Part shown: positions 9,178 to 17,616 of the stretch, piece by piece
How positions within the stretch are numbered: position 1 is the stretch's first letter
Layout: each line of letters starts with the position of its first letter
DNA from: Chryseobacterium turcicum
Lineage (GTDB): Bacteria > Bacteroidota > Bacteroidia > Flavobacteriales > Weeksellaceae
Assembly (NCBI RefSeq): GCF_021010565.1
Contig: NZ_JAJNAY010000001.1
Span: forward strand, 1,778,001 to 1,842,000
Reading direction: 5' to 3'
Length of the DNA stretch: 64,000 nt
Translations under genes and position numbers: made by a program
Notes under the pieces: model-generated
Seen by the model: only the letters and a program-made list of their open reading frames with translations
What the model was told of the DNA's origin: nothing
Database searches by the model: none

Positions 9178-9299
9178 AGCAAAAGAATCAAAAGAAATGA
9201 CTAATTCAAAAGTTTACAAAATGTAAAGTTTTTATTTGCTCTCTGTTTTGATGGCTTTTGAATAACTCATTCTTTCATAAAATCTTTTGTTGCTTTTGC
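9178..9299. repeat. Dispersed inverted repeat, AGCAAAAG type
   Basis: In the 381-bp gap 9038-9418, an arm at 9178-9195 (AGCAAAAGAATCAAAAGA) is matched in inverted form at 9283-9299 (TCTTTTGTTGCTTTTGC). The same arm pair recurs at 41766-41821 with a short loop. A promoter for the S9 peptidase gene must lie between here and 9418, but I see no clear consensus. Confidence 0.6.
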
Positions 9300-9418
9300 G
9301 GTTAAAAAAATGTCTTGCGCTAAAAGAATAATTAATTTCACAAATGAGCGATAAATAATGTAACGTTTTGGGTGTCTGAAGCGTCTTATTATATATCGTT
9401 TAACCAAATCCATCAAAT

Positions 9419-11422
9419 ATGAATTTAAATTCCAAAATTTTAGGTATTACACAAGTGGTAATAACAAGTCTCATGATGAATGCACAAACTAAAGATAGCA
9501 AATTGCCGGGTGATCCGACTTTGGTTTCTTCAAAAGCTACAATAGAAAAACTAATCTCTTATGACAAAGGAAATTTTAAGTATAAAGTAGAAGATTATTT
9601 TGCAAGGCCAAAAGCTTCACAATTTAAAATTTCTCCTGACGGATTGTATTTATCCTATAAAGAAAAAGATAAGGACAGTAAAAATCATGTCTATGTAAAA
9701 GATTTAAAATCGGGTAAAATTACAAAGGCATTGGTTGAAAAAGATGATTTAATAAGAAGCTACGGATGGCTTGATAAAAAACGTCTTTTTTACACACAGG
9801 ATAAAGGTGGAAACGAAAATATCCATTTATACGCAGCAGATATTGACGGTAAAAACCTAAAAGATTTGACTCCTTTTGAAGGAATCACGTTAAATTCTGT
9901 AAGATTGATTAAAGATACAGAGTTTGTTATTGTGACTATGAATAAGAACAATAAGCAGATTTTCGAGCCTTATAAAATCAATTTTAATACCGGCGAAATT
10001 ACTCAATTGTATGAAAATAAAGATGTAAAAAGCCCGATTGATGAATATCTTTTTGACAGACAGGGAAATCTGAGAGGCTATACCATTCTTGAAAATGGGT
10101 TAACGACCAAACTGTTTTACAAAGATTTGCAGACAGGCAAGTTTAATCTCGTTAAAGCGACCGATTGGAAAGATACTTTTAGTGTGATTGGTTTCAATGA
10201 TAATTCTAAAAACAAAGATGAGGTTTATTTGGTAACCAATATTGATGGCGACAAATCTAGAATTGTATTGTATGATTTAAAGAAAAACGAAATTATTAAG
10301 GAAGTATATTCTAATCCAACATTTGATGTTTCTTCTATAACACAGGCTGGAAAAAACCGAAATTATGAGCTAGATTACATCAGTTATAACGGAATTAAAA
10401 ACGAAACTATTCCTGTAAGTAAGTTTTACAAAGAAATTCACGATAAACTGACTTCTGAATTTGGCGATAAACAGTTTGGAATTGCTTCTTCGGATGATAA
10501 AAACGAAAAATTATTGGTTGTTGTTGATAGTGATAAATTGTACGGAAAATACTATGAGTACGATACAAAATCAAAAACAACCAAGCTTCTTTTTGATTTG
10601 ATGCCTCAGCTAAAAGAAGAAGATATGGCAGAAATGCGTCCTATCGAATTCAAAAGTAGAGACGGACTTACCATTCACGGGTATATTACATTACCAAAAG
10701 CAGCATTGAATGGTGAAAAAGTTCCTTTAATTGTCAATCCTCACGGTGGTCCGCAAGGAATAAGAGACGATTGGGGGTTCAATCCTGAAACACAATTGTT
10801 TGCAAGTAGAGGATATGCTACTTTGCAGGTTAATTTCAGAATTTCAGGAGGCTATGGAAAAGAGTTTCAGACATCTGGCTACAAACAAATTGGCCGTAAA
10901 GCGATGGATGATGTAGAAGACGGCGTAAAATATGCAATTGAGCAAGGATGGATTGATAAAAACAAAGTGGCCATCTATGGTGGAAGTCATGGCGGTTACG
11001 CGACATTGATGGGATTAATTAAAACTCCTGATTTGTACTCTTGTGGTGTTGATTATGTTGGTGTTTCCAATATCTTCACATTCTTCGATTCTTTCCCTGA
11101 ATATTGGAAGCCTTATAAAGAAATGGTAAAGCAAATCTGGTATGATTTGGATAATCCTGAAGAAGCCAAAATAGCAAAAGAAGTTTCACCAGTTTTCCAG
11201 ATTGATAAAATTAAAAAGCCATTATTTGTGGTTCAGGGAGCCAATGACCCTAGAGTAAATATTAACGAGTCTGACCAGATCGTTAAAGCTTTACGAGGTA
11301 AAGGATTTGAAGTTCCTTACATGGTAAAATATGATGAAGGGCACGGTTTTGGAAAAGAACTCAACAGAATTGAGTTTTATAAGTCGATGTTAGGTTTCTT
11401 TGCCGAAAATTTCAAAAAATAA
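9419..11422 (+). CDS. S9-family serine peptidase (prolyl oligopeptidase type), exported
   Basis: A 667-residue protein with an N-terminal export signal (residues 1-21, MNAQ). The first ~400 residues form a beta-propeller-like region (repeated YVKDLKSGK, LYAADIDGK and similar elements). The C-terminal 260 residues are the alpha/beta-hydrolase peptidase domain with Ser523 in GGSHGG, Asp610 in GANDPRVN and His642 in DEGHGFG. It resembles the S9C acylaminoacyl/dipeptidyl peptidase group, probably working on peptides in the periplasm. It is a single gene followed by its own terminator. Confidence 0.92.
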   Translation: MNLNSKILGITQVVITSLMMNAQTKDSKLPGDPTLVSSKATIEKLISYDKGNFKYKVEDYFARPKASQFKISPDGLYLSYKEKDKDSKNHVYVKDLKSGKITKALVEKDDLIRSYGWLDKKRLFYTQDKGGNENIHLYAADIDGKNLKDLTPFEGITLNSVRLIKDTEFVIVTMNKNNKQIFEPYKINFNTGEITQLYENKDVKSPIDEYLFDRQGNLRGYTILENGLTTKLFYKDLQTGKFNLVKATDWKDTFSVIGFNDNSKNKDEVYLVTNIDGDKSRIVLYDLKKNEIIKEVYSNPTFDVSSITQAGKNRNYELDYISYNGIKNETIPVSKFYKEIHDKLTSEFGDKQFGIASSDDKNEKLLVVVDSDKLYGKYYEYDTKSKTTKLLFDLMPQLKEEDMAEMRPIEFKSRDGLTIHGYITLPKAALNGEKVPLIVNPHGGPQGIRDDWGFNPETQLFASRGYATLQVNFRISGGYGKEFQTSGYKQIGRKAMDDVEDGVKYAIEQGWIDKNKVAIYGGSHGGYATLMGLIKTPDLYSCGVDYVGVSNIFTFFDSFPEYWKPYKEMVKQIWYDLDNPEEAKIAKEVSPVFQIDKIKKPLFVVQGANDPRVNINESDQIVKALRGKGFEVPYMVKYDEGHGFGKELNRIEFYKSMLGFFAENFKK

Positions 11423-11446
11423 AAAACAGTTTTTATAAATTAATCG

Positions 11447-11477
11447 AAACGGAAAGTATTTTTACTTTCCGTTTTTT
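11447..11477 (+). terminator. Intrinsic terminator after the S9 peptidase
   Basis: The stem AAACGGAAAGTA/TACTTTCCGTTT (12 bp, 4-base loop) runs into a T-tract. Confidence 0.88.
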
Positions 11478-11630
11478 GTTTAAACACAAACAAGGATGTT
11501 TTTTTAATTGTGAAATTTGTGAAGAAAAATTTGTGTTTAAAAAACTGGATGAATAAAAGAAAACCTGAAATTTCCAAAAAATATTTTAAATTTATTAAAG
11601 TAAAACAAAATAGACACTCGTCTTAGTAAT

Positions 11631-12209
11631 ATGGAGGTTGTCGAAAAATTACCAATGCCACAGAAGGAAAAAGAAAACATAATTTCTCAAACCGTATCAA
11701 GTTACGGTGGAAAACTGATGTCTTTCATTCGTCCCAAAGTGAAAAATACAGAAGATGCGGAAGATATTCTTCAGGAAGTCTGGTATCAGTTTAGCAGTTT
11801 GACCAATCTTGCAGAAATTGTAAATGTTGGTGGATGGCTGTATCGGGTAACAGCCAATAAAATCACCGATAAATACCGTAAAAAGAAAACCGAAAATCTT
11901 GAAGATTTTGTCTACGAAGATGAAGACGGAACTTTTTCGATAAAAGATATTCTCCTTTTGGATGAAAGTGCAGGGCCGGAAGTGAAAATGTTTCAGGATG
12001 AAATTTGGAAAAAACTCTTTGAAGCCTTAGCCGAACTTCCTGAAAAGCAGAGATTGGTTTATACAGAAAACGAACTTAATGATAAAACTTTGCAGCAAAT
12101 TGCAGATGAACAGGGCGAAAATATAAAAACCATCATCAGCAGAAAAAATTATGCAGTAAAGCATTTAAGAAACAGATTGAGAAAGTTATACGAAGATTTA
12201 AATAATTAG
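11631..12209 (+). CDS. ECF-type RNA polymerase sigma factor
   Basis: A 192-residue sigma-70 family protein with only regions 2 and 4. Region 2 is at about 27-100 (SFIRPKVKNTEDAEDILQEV, then GGWLYRVTANKITDKYRKKK). Region 4 is at about 130-190 (LPEKQRLVYTENELND, LQQIADEQGENIKTIISR, with helix-turn-helix). It directs RNA polymerase to a small regulon. No classical anti-sigma gene follows; instead two small membrane proteins lie downstream, one only 11 bp after its stop. The start at 11631 is chosen because it gives the full region 2 and a natural N-terminus; Met9 is an alternative. Confidence 0.9.
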   Translation: MEVVEKLPMPQKEKENIISQTVSSYGGKLMSFIRPKVKNTEDAEDILQEVWYQFSSLTNLAEIVNVGGWLYRVTANKITDKYRKKKTENLEDFVYEDEDGTFSIKDILLLDESAGPEVKMFQDEIWKKLFEALAELPEKQRLVYTENELNDKTLQQIADEQGENIKTIISRKNYAVKHLRNRLRKLYEDLNN

Positions 12210-12220
12210 AAATAGTAGAA

Positions 12221-12559
12221 ATGAATAATAAATATAAGAAAAGTTGGGCTCTTTTAATTTTATGTCCACCCTTGATATTCCTTGTCGTTGCATTGATTGT
12301 AATGTCATTGTGGAATTGTATTCTTCCTGAAATTATTGGCGTAAAAACCATTAATTATTGGCAGGCAATGGGAATTTTAATTTTAAGTAAAATTCTTTTC
12401 GGCGGTTTTCATGGGAAATTCGGACAGGGAATGAGAGATATGAAAGAAAAGCATCTGAGACATAAAATGGAAGGAATGTCTGATGAGGAAAAAGAAAAAT
12501 TCAAAGAAATCTGGAGACAAAAATGCTCAACAGGATTTTTCAACAGAAATAACGAATAG
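12221..12559 (+). CDS. Small membrane protein co-transcribed with the ECF sigma factor
   Basis: A 112-residue protein with two predicted transmembrane segments (about 10-32 and 46-62), then a glycine-rich turn (GGFHGKFGQGM) and a charged cytosolic tail. The tail contains MSDEEKEKFKEIWRQKCS (about 87-104). It starts 11 bp after the sigma factor stop, so it is very likely in the same operon. By position it could modulate the sigma factor, but it has no zinc-binding anti-sigma motif (HxxxCxxC). The tail is similar to the end of the 85-residue protein at 12794. Function unknown. Confidence 0.75.
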   Translation: MNNKYKKSWALLILCPPLIFLVVALIVMSLWNCILPEIIGVKTINYWQAMGILILSKILFGGFHGKFGQGMRDMKEKHLRHKMEGMSDEEKEKFKEIWRQKCSTGFFNRNNE

Positions 12560-12645
12560 TTTTATTTTAAGAAGTAGTAAAGTAAAATCAAAACGAAATT
12601 CGTCTCTATAAAAAACAAAAGTATCTGTCTTATTTAAAAATAAAA

Positions 12646-12730
12646 CCTTGTGTTCTTAGCTGAGTGAAACGCCTTTGCGAAACTTAAAAACAGTTAGCTG
12701 GCAGAAAAAACTTTGCGGACTTTGCGTTAA
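12646..12730. repeat. Dispersed direct repeat R4, copy 1
   Basis: A segment containing CTGAGTGAAACGCCTTTGC and, 50 bp on, ACTTTGCGGACTTTGCGTTA. A second copy occurs at 13284-13370. It fills most of the gap between the two small membrane-protein genes. Confidence 0.65.
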
Positions 12731-12793
12731 ATATTTTGTTTTTGATAAGACATATTTTAAAACTAGAAATAGTAAAATTTAAAATTTAAGAAA

Positions 12794-13051
12794 ATGAAAA
12801 ATTCAGTATTAAAAGGTATTTTAGGAGCTGTTGCAGTTGCAGGTGTTGCCATAATTGCCAAAAAAGTAATCGAAAGAAAAAGATTTGTAAGAGGTATTTT
12901 TAATGAATACGGAATCAAAGAAAAATCTCCATTCGGATTGGCAGATAAAATCAGAGAAATGGATGAAGAGCAATATCAAGAACTGAAAGGAAAGTTCAAG
13001 AAAGAATTTGCGTCAAGATGTTGCAAAAAAGATAATACTTGCGAAGCGTAA
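12794..13051 (+). CDS. Small membrane-anchored protein of unknown function
   Basis: An 85-residue protein: one hydrophobic segment at about 8-24 (GILGAVAVAGVAIIAKKV), a basic stretch, then a helical tail with MDEEQYQELKGKFKKEFASRC and a Cys-Cys pair (RCCKK). The tail pattern (Met, acidic pair, Phe-Lys, basic, Cys) resembles that of the protein encoded at 12221. Both may belong to one paralogous family tied to the ECF sigma factor; the link is inference. A strong terminator follows. Confidence 0.7.
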   Translation: MKNSVLKGILGAVAVAGVAIIAKKVIERKRFVRGIFNEYGIKEKSPFGLADKIREMDEEQYQELKGKFKKEFASRCCKKDNTCEA

Positions 13052-13079
13052 GTTTTATATAACTAAATTGAAATTGTTA

Positions 13080-13123
13080 ATTCCGACGCGAGAAGTTTTG
13101 TTTCTCGCGTCGGAATTTTTTTT
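13080..13123 (+). terminator. Very strong intrinsic terminator closing the sigma-factor locus
   Basis: The 15-bp GC-rich stem ATTCCGACGCGAGAA/TTCTCGCGTCGGAAT is followed by eight T. Confidence 0.93.
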
Positions 13124-13180
13124 ACTATGAATGAGCTTTGCCACAAATGCACGAATTTTCTTTCATTAAATCAATACAAA

Positions 13181-13248
13181 GTTTGTCATTCCGGAGGAAT
13201 CTAAGCTATTTTTAGGCTCGTTGCCGAGATTCCTGCGGAATGACAAAC
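13181..13248. repeat. Palindromic repeat with 22-nt arms
   Basis: Arms GTTTGTCATTCCGGAGGAAT and ATTCCTGCGGAATGACAAAC are inverted copies with one mismatch. They flank a 24-nt centre that holds its own small hairpin. It lies in the 413-bp gap 13052-13464, which otherwise has only a terminator, repeat R4 copy 2 and a promoter. Confidence 0.8.
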
Positions 13249-13283
13249 TCGACGGAGAATAAAATTCAAAAAATTAAAAAATT

Positions 13284-13370
13284 CCTCTTAACTGAGTGAA
13301 ACGCCTTTGCAAACGAAAAATATTTTCAATAATTTAAAAAGAATCTTTGCAACCCCTGCGTTAAAAAAAA
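13284..13370. repeat. Dispersed direct repeat R4, copy 2
   Basis: Shares ACTGAGTGAAACGCCTTTGC and a following CTTTGC..CTGCGTTAAA element with 12646-12730 in the same orientation. It is non-coding. Confidence 0.6.
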
Positions 13371-13420
13371 ATTATTTCGCTTTGCTCGCAATGACAAAAT
13401 TCGTGAATTCGTGGCTTCTT

Positions 13421-13455
13421 TATTTTTGCCCGAATCGACAAATTCCTTATTTTTG
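13421..13455 (+). promoter_or_regulatory. Two candidate flavobacterial -7 boxes before the DnaJ-like gene
   Basis: TATTTTTG occurs at 13421-13428 and again at 13448-13455, each matching the TAnnTTTG consensus known from Flavobacterium. The second lies only 9 bp before the start codon at 13465, so the first is the likelier promoter unless the transcript is nearly leaderless. Confidence 0.5.
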
Positions 13456-13464
13456 TTTCTCTAA

Positions 13465-14115
13465 ATGAAAGACTACTACTATTTTCTCGGTATTTCTCAC
13501 GATGCTTCAGATGAAGACATCAAAAAATCTTACAGAAAACTTTCATTAAAATACCATCCCGACAAAAACCAGGATGATGATTTTTTTGCAGAGCGTTTCA
13601 AAGAAATCCAAGAAGCGTATGAAACTTTAAGTGATAAAGGAAGAAGAATTACGTATGACCAGAATTTAGAAAGTCAGCAGAAAAGCTTCAGATATACCGT
13701 TCCACCAGCGATTAAGACTTTTACAGCGAATAAAATTCATGCAAAAAAAGGGGAAGAGATTATCATAACCTGGCAAACTCAAAATGCTGATGTGGTAAAA
13801 GTTTTACCATTTGGCTTAGAAAAAGCGTATGGGGAAAGAATTTTTAAAATCACAGAATTTAAAAACGGTAAATTCCAATTGTTGTTGCATGCTACCAATT
13901 CTCTTTTGCATAAAACCGTCGTTCAGGGAATTACAATAACAGAAGTTTTTGAGAATGATAGTGAAAAATTCAGAGACAGAGCCGAGGAATTATTTAAATC
14001 ACAACCACGCACGGCAGCAAATCCTAAAGGACATCCAAAAATTTTCAGATTAATCTCTGGTTTGTTGATTTTAGCTTTAGTAATTTACTTTTTAATTAGT
14101 AGCCTAACTAACTAA
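13465..14115 (+). CDS. J-domain protein with C-terminal membrane anchor
   Basis: A 216-residue protein. A DnaJ domain occupies residues 1-65, with the HPD triplet at 31-33 (KYHPDKNQ), which stimulates Hsp70 ATPase activity. Residues about 75-160 look like a beta-rich, Ig-like domain ([20 protein letters not shown]). The end has one transmembrane segment at about 193-212 ([16 protein letters not shown]). It has no Gly/Phe or zinc-finger region, so it is not DnaJ itself but a type C J-protein that should recruit DnaK to the membrane. It ends in a 4-bp convergent overlap with the small gene at 14112. Confidence 0.87.
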   Translation: MKDYYYFLGISHDASDEDIKKSYRKLSLKYHPDKNQDDDFFAERFKEIQEAYETLSDKGRRITYDQNLESQQKSFRYTVPPAIKTFTANKIHAKKGEEIIITWQTQNADVVKVLPFGLEKAYGERIFKITEFKNGKFQLLLHATNSLLHKTVVQGITITEVFENDSEKFRDRAEELFKSQPRTAANPKGHPKIFRLISGLLILALVIYFLISSLTN

Positions 14116-14267
14116 GCCAATTTCTTATTTCCCGGGCATTTTTTGCAACGTTTTCCTTTTTTAAACTTTTTGCAACACGATTTTTTGTCACCGCAGAACA
14201 TTTCTTCGTTCTTAAAAGAAAAAGCAGGAGACAATGGTGGTACCTTAAATGGAGTGATGATATTCAT
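14112..14267 (-). CDS. 51-residue cysteine- and lysine-rich protein
   Basis: A short minus-strand frame, ATG at 14265-14267 and TAG at 14112-14114. The sequence starts [18 protein letters not shown] and ends in [20 protein letters not shown] plus PGNKKLA. Five cysteines and 14 lysines in the last 30 residues suggest a small metal- or nucleic-acid-binding protein. I recognise similar short Cys/Lys-tailed proteins in Flavobacteriia, without known function. Its stop overlaps the stop of the convergent J-domain gene. Confidence 0.7.
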   Translation of the reverse strand: MNIITPFKVPPLSPAFSFKNEEMFCGDKKSCCKKFKKGKRCKKCPGNKKLA

Positions 14268-14504
14268 GATGCAAATATATTAATTTAGAATAAATATAAT
14301 TAATATATTTTGATAAATCTGTATTCGCTGACTAGCAAGTAGTTTGAAGTAATTTTAAACGTTCAAATTTTAATTTTTGCTTTAAAATATATAACCAAAA
14401 CAAGTTGTAAGAACATTTAATATCAACTTAACATAAGTTGCGCAATCGGCTAAAAAATCGTAATTTTACGAATCTTTTTTTACAAACAAAATCTAATATA
14501 AAAA

Positions 14505-17363
14505 ATGAATACAGAACAGTTTGTGAGCCGTCACATTTCCGTAAATGAAGCCGATAAACAGGCAATGTTGGAAAAAGTTGGCGTTTCAAGTATCGAAGAG
14601 TTAATTTCTCAAACCATTCCAGCATCAATCCGTTTAGAAAATGATCTGAACATCTCGGAGGCACTTTCGGAGTATCAAATGCTAAATCATTCGAAAGAAT
14701 TGGCATCTAAGAACACAGATTATACAAGCTATATCGGTTTTGGATATCACAATACGCTTTTACCTTCGGCGATTCAGAGAAATATCTTTGAAAACCCAAG
14801 TTGGTATACCGCTTATACGCCTTATCAAGCTGAAATTGCGCAGGGAAGATTAGAAGCTTTATTAAATTATCAAACTGTAGTTTGCGATTTAACAGGTTTT
14901 GGCTTGGCAAACGCATCTTTGTTGGATGAGTCTACAGCAGCTGCAGAAGCAATGCACATGTTCTTTAATAACAGAACAAAAGATCAGAAAAAAGCAGGAG
15001 CAAACAAGTTCTTTATTTCTGATTTGGTATTGCCACAAACCGTTTCTGTTCTTAAAACAAAAGCTGAAGGTTTAGAAATTGAAATCGTAATCGGTGACCA
15101 CAAAACGCATGAGTTTGACGGTTCTTATTACGGAGTTTTATTACAATATCCTGGTAAAAACGGAATCGTTTTAGACTATACAGAAGATATCGTAGAGTAC
15201 AAAAAATTAGATTTACAGGTTGTCTTAGCTTGTGATCCTATGGCTTTGGTTAAATTGAAATCTCCTGCATCAATGGGTGCTGACTGTGCCGTTGGTACTT
15301 CTCAGAGATTCGGTATTCCATTGGGTTATGGTGGTCCTCACGCAGCATTTTTCTCTTGTAAAGAAGATTACAAAAGAGATATCCCAGGAAGAATCATTGG
15401 TGTTTCTCAGGATATGTACGGAAAACGTGCATTGAGAATGGCTTTGCAGACGAGAGAGCAACATATTAAGAGAGAAAGAGCAACTTCAAATATTTGTACT
15501 GCTCAGGTTCTTTTGGCTGTAATGGCTGGAATGTACGCTGTTTATCACGGTCCTAAAGGATTAAACTATATCGCTGATCAGATTCACTTTAAAGCAAATG
15601 CATTAAAAGGTGGTTTGAAAGCTCTAGGATATCAGACTGCAGAAGAGCCAATCTTCGACACCGTGAAAATTGTAATGGCTGAAGAGGAGAAAGCAAGATT
15701 AAACAGATTGATGCTTGATCATAATTTAAACCTTAACTATTTCACAGAAGGAGTTGTAAGTATTGCCATCAACGAAAGTACAACGCTAGAAAAACTAAAT
15801 GTTTTGATGGCTTCTTTTGCTCAGTTTAAAGATAAGCAAACTTTCAAATTAGAAATTAAAGAAGGATACAGTATTCCTGAAGAAAATCTTAGAAAAGATG
15901 AGATTTTAACAGAATCAGTATTCAACAAATATCATACAGAGACCGAATTGATGCGTTACATCAAGCGTCTTGAAAGAAAAGATTTATCATTAACGCATTC
16001 AATGATTTCTCTTGGATCTTGTACAATGAAATTGAACGCTGCGACTCAGATGTTGCCACTTTCGTGGGCAGATTGGGGAAGTGTTCACCCATTTGTACCG
16101 GTAAACCAAGCTGGAGGTTATCAGGAAATGATTCATGAACTGGAAAAAGATTTAGCTGAAATTACAGGTTTTGCAGGAACTTCTCTTCAGCCCAATTCAG
16201 GAGCTCAGGGAGAATATGCAGGATTGATGGTGATCAGAGAATATCATATCTCAAGAGGTGAAGGTCACAGAAATGTAGTATTGATTCCTCAGTCTGCACA
16301 CGGAACAAACCCTGCTTCTGCAGCAATGGCAGGAATGAAGATTGTTGTTGTTAAAAACCTTGAAAATGGAGAAATTGATTTCGAAGATTTGAAAGCTAAA
16401 ACAGAGCAGCATTCTACAAACCTTTCTTGTGTAATGATCACCTATCCGTCAACTTACGGATTCTTTGATGCCAACATTATCGAAATTACAAACTTAATCC
16501 ACCAACATGGCGGACAAGTTTATATGGATGGTGCCAACATGAATGCTCAGGTAGGATATACAAGCCCAGGAAACATTGGCGCAGACGTTTGTCACCTTAA
16601 TCTTCACAAAACTTTCGCAATTCCTCACGGAGGTGGAGGTCCTGGAGTTGGTCCAATCTGTGTCGCTAAACACTTGGTTCCTTTCTTACCAACGAATGCA
16701 AACATTAATGTAGGTTCTAGTGAAGCTATTGCAGGGATTTCTGCTGCACCTTACGGATCAGGATTAATCTTAAATATTTCTTACGCTTACATCAAAATGT
16801 TGGGAACTTCAGGTTTGAAAAAAGCTACAGAACACGCAATTTTAAATGCAAATTATTTAAAAGAGATCTTAGCTGAACATTTCCCAATTTTATATTCAAA
16901 CGAAAACGGAAAAGTAGCACACGAATGTATCGTAGACTTCCGTCAATTCAAATCTTTAGGAATTGAAGTGGCTGATGTTGCAAAGAGATTGATGGATTAT
17001 GGTTTCCATGCTCCAACAGTATCTTTCCCGGTTGCAGGAACATTGATGATTGAGCCTACAGAATCTGAAAGTAAATCTGAAATCGACCGTTTTGCTGAAG
17101 CTTTAATTGCTATCAAACAAGAAATCGATGAGATTGCAAATGGAGAAGCTGATCAAACAAACAACGTATTGAAAAATGCTCCTCACACTGAGCAATTGGT
17201 TATTTCTGATTCTTGGGATAAACCATACAGCAGAGAGAAAGCAGCTTATCCGCTAGAGTGGGTAAGAGATCACAAATTCTTTGCTTCAGTTTCTAGAGTT
17301 GATGAAGCTTACGGAGACAGAAACTTAGTTTGTACTTGTGAGCCAATTGAAGCTTATATGTAA
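14505..17363 (+). CDS. gcvP: Glycine dehydrogenase (decarboxylating), P protein
   Basis: A 952-residue, full-length P protein of the glycine cleavage system. It decarboxylates glycine on PLP and passes the aminomethyl group to the lipoyl arm of GcvH. Both halves of the fused two-domain form are present. The N-terminal half carries GFGYHNTLLP and ESTAAAEAM; the C-terminal half carries HGTNPASA and the PLP lysine Lys702 in NLHKTFAIPHGGGGPGVGP. The lipoyl-making gene lipB lies 10 kb downstream but is not linked. The 3' end (about 99 bp) is duplicated at 24174-24272, marking an insertion hotspot. Confidence 0.97.
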   Translation: MNTEQFVSRHISVNEADKQAMLEKVGVSSIEELISQTIPASIRLENDLNISEALSEYQMLNHSKELASKNTDYTSYIGFGYHNTLLPSAIQRNIFENPSWYTAYTPYQAEIAQGRLEALLNYQTVVCDLTGFGLANASLLDESTAAAEAMHMFFNNRTKDQKKAGANKFFISDLVLPQTVSVLKTKAEGLEIEIVIGDHKTHEFDGSYYGVLLQYPGKNGIVLDYTEDIVEYKKLDLQVVLACDPMALVKLKSPASMGADCAVGTSQRFGIPLGYGGPHAAFFSCKEDYKRDIPGRIIGVSQDMYGKRALRMALQTREQHIKRERATSNICTAQVLLAVMAGMYAVYHGPKGLNYIADQIHFKANALKGGLKALGYQTAEEPIFDTVKIVMAEEEKARLNRLMLDHNLNLNYFTEGVVSIAINESTTLEKLNVLMASFAQFKDKQTFKLEIKEGYSIPEENLRKDEILTESVFNKYHTETELMRYIKRLERKDLSLTHSMISLGSCTMKLNAATQMLPLSWADWGSVHPFVPVNQAGGYQEMIHELEKDLAEITGFAGTSLQPNSGAQGEYAGLMVIREYHISRGEGHRNVVLIPQSAHGTNPASAAMAGMKIVVVKNLENGEIDFEDLKAKTEQHSTNLSCVMITYPSTYGFFDANIIEITNLIHQHGGQVYMDGANMNAQVGYTSPGNIGADVCHLNLHKTFAIPHGGGGPGVGPICVAKHLVPFLPTNANINVGSSEAIAGISAAPYGSGLILNISYAYIKMLGTSGLKKATEHAILNANYLKEILAEHFPILYSNENGKVAHECIVDFRQFKSLGIEVADVAKRLMDYGFHAPTVSFPVAGTLMIEPTESESKSEIDRFAEALIAIKQEIDEIANGEADQTNNVLKNAPHTEQLVISDSWDKPYSREKAAYPLEWVRDHKFFASVSRVDEAYGDRNLVCTCEPIEAYM

Positions 17364-17365
17364 TT
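17267..17365 (+). repeat. Direct repeat copy A: the intact gcvP 3' end
   Basis: These 99 bases, ending just after the gcvP stop codon, align without gaps to 24174-24272 with 7 mismatches by my count (about 93% identity). The pair bounds a 6.9-kb segment containing accessory genes and two IS elements. Confidence 0.9.
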
Positions 17366-17384
17366 AAAAGTTTTTTAAAAATAG

Positions 17385-17416
17385 AACTCCCTTTCAGTGA
17401 TGAGAGGGAGTTTTTG
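17385..17416 (+). terminator. gcvP terminator
   Basis: The stem AACTCCCT/AGGGAGTT with a 12-base loop (TTCAGTGATGAG) is followed by T-rich sequence. The same hairpin recurs at 26751-26777, and a decayed half recurs near 24290. Confidence 0.85.
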
Positions 17417-17616
17417 TTTAGTTGTGGAGGTATGATTTATTTTGAACATCCAACTTCTTCCAAATAGTTATCGTAAGTAAATTCACCTGAACCCGAAGCT
17501 TCACTAATATATTCCTCACTAGATACTCCTTCGTTTATTTTTTTTTGATTTTCAGAATTTAAATCTCTTAAATATTTATTTGTAAATATGAATTTTCCAT
17601 TTTCATATTTGATTTT

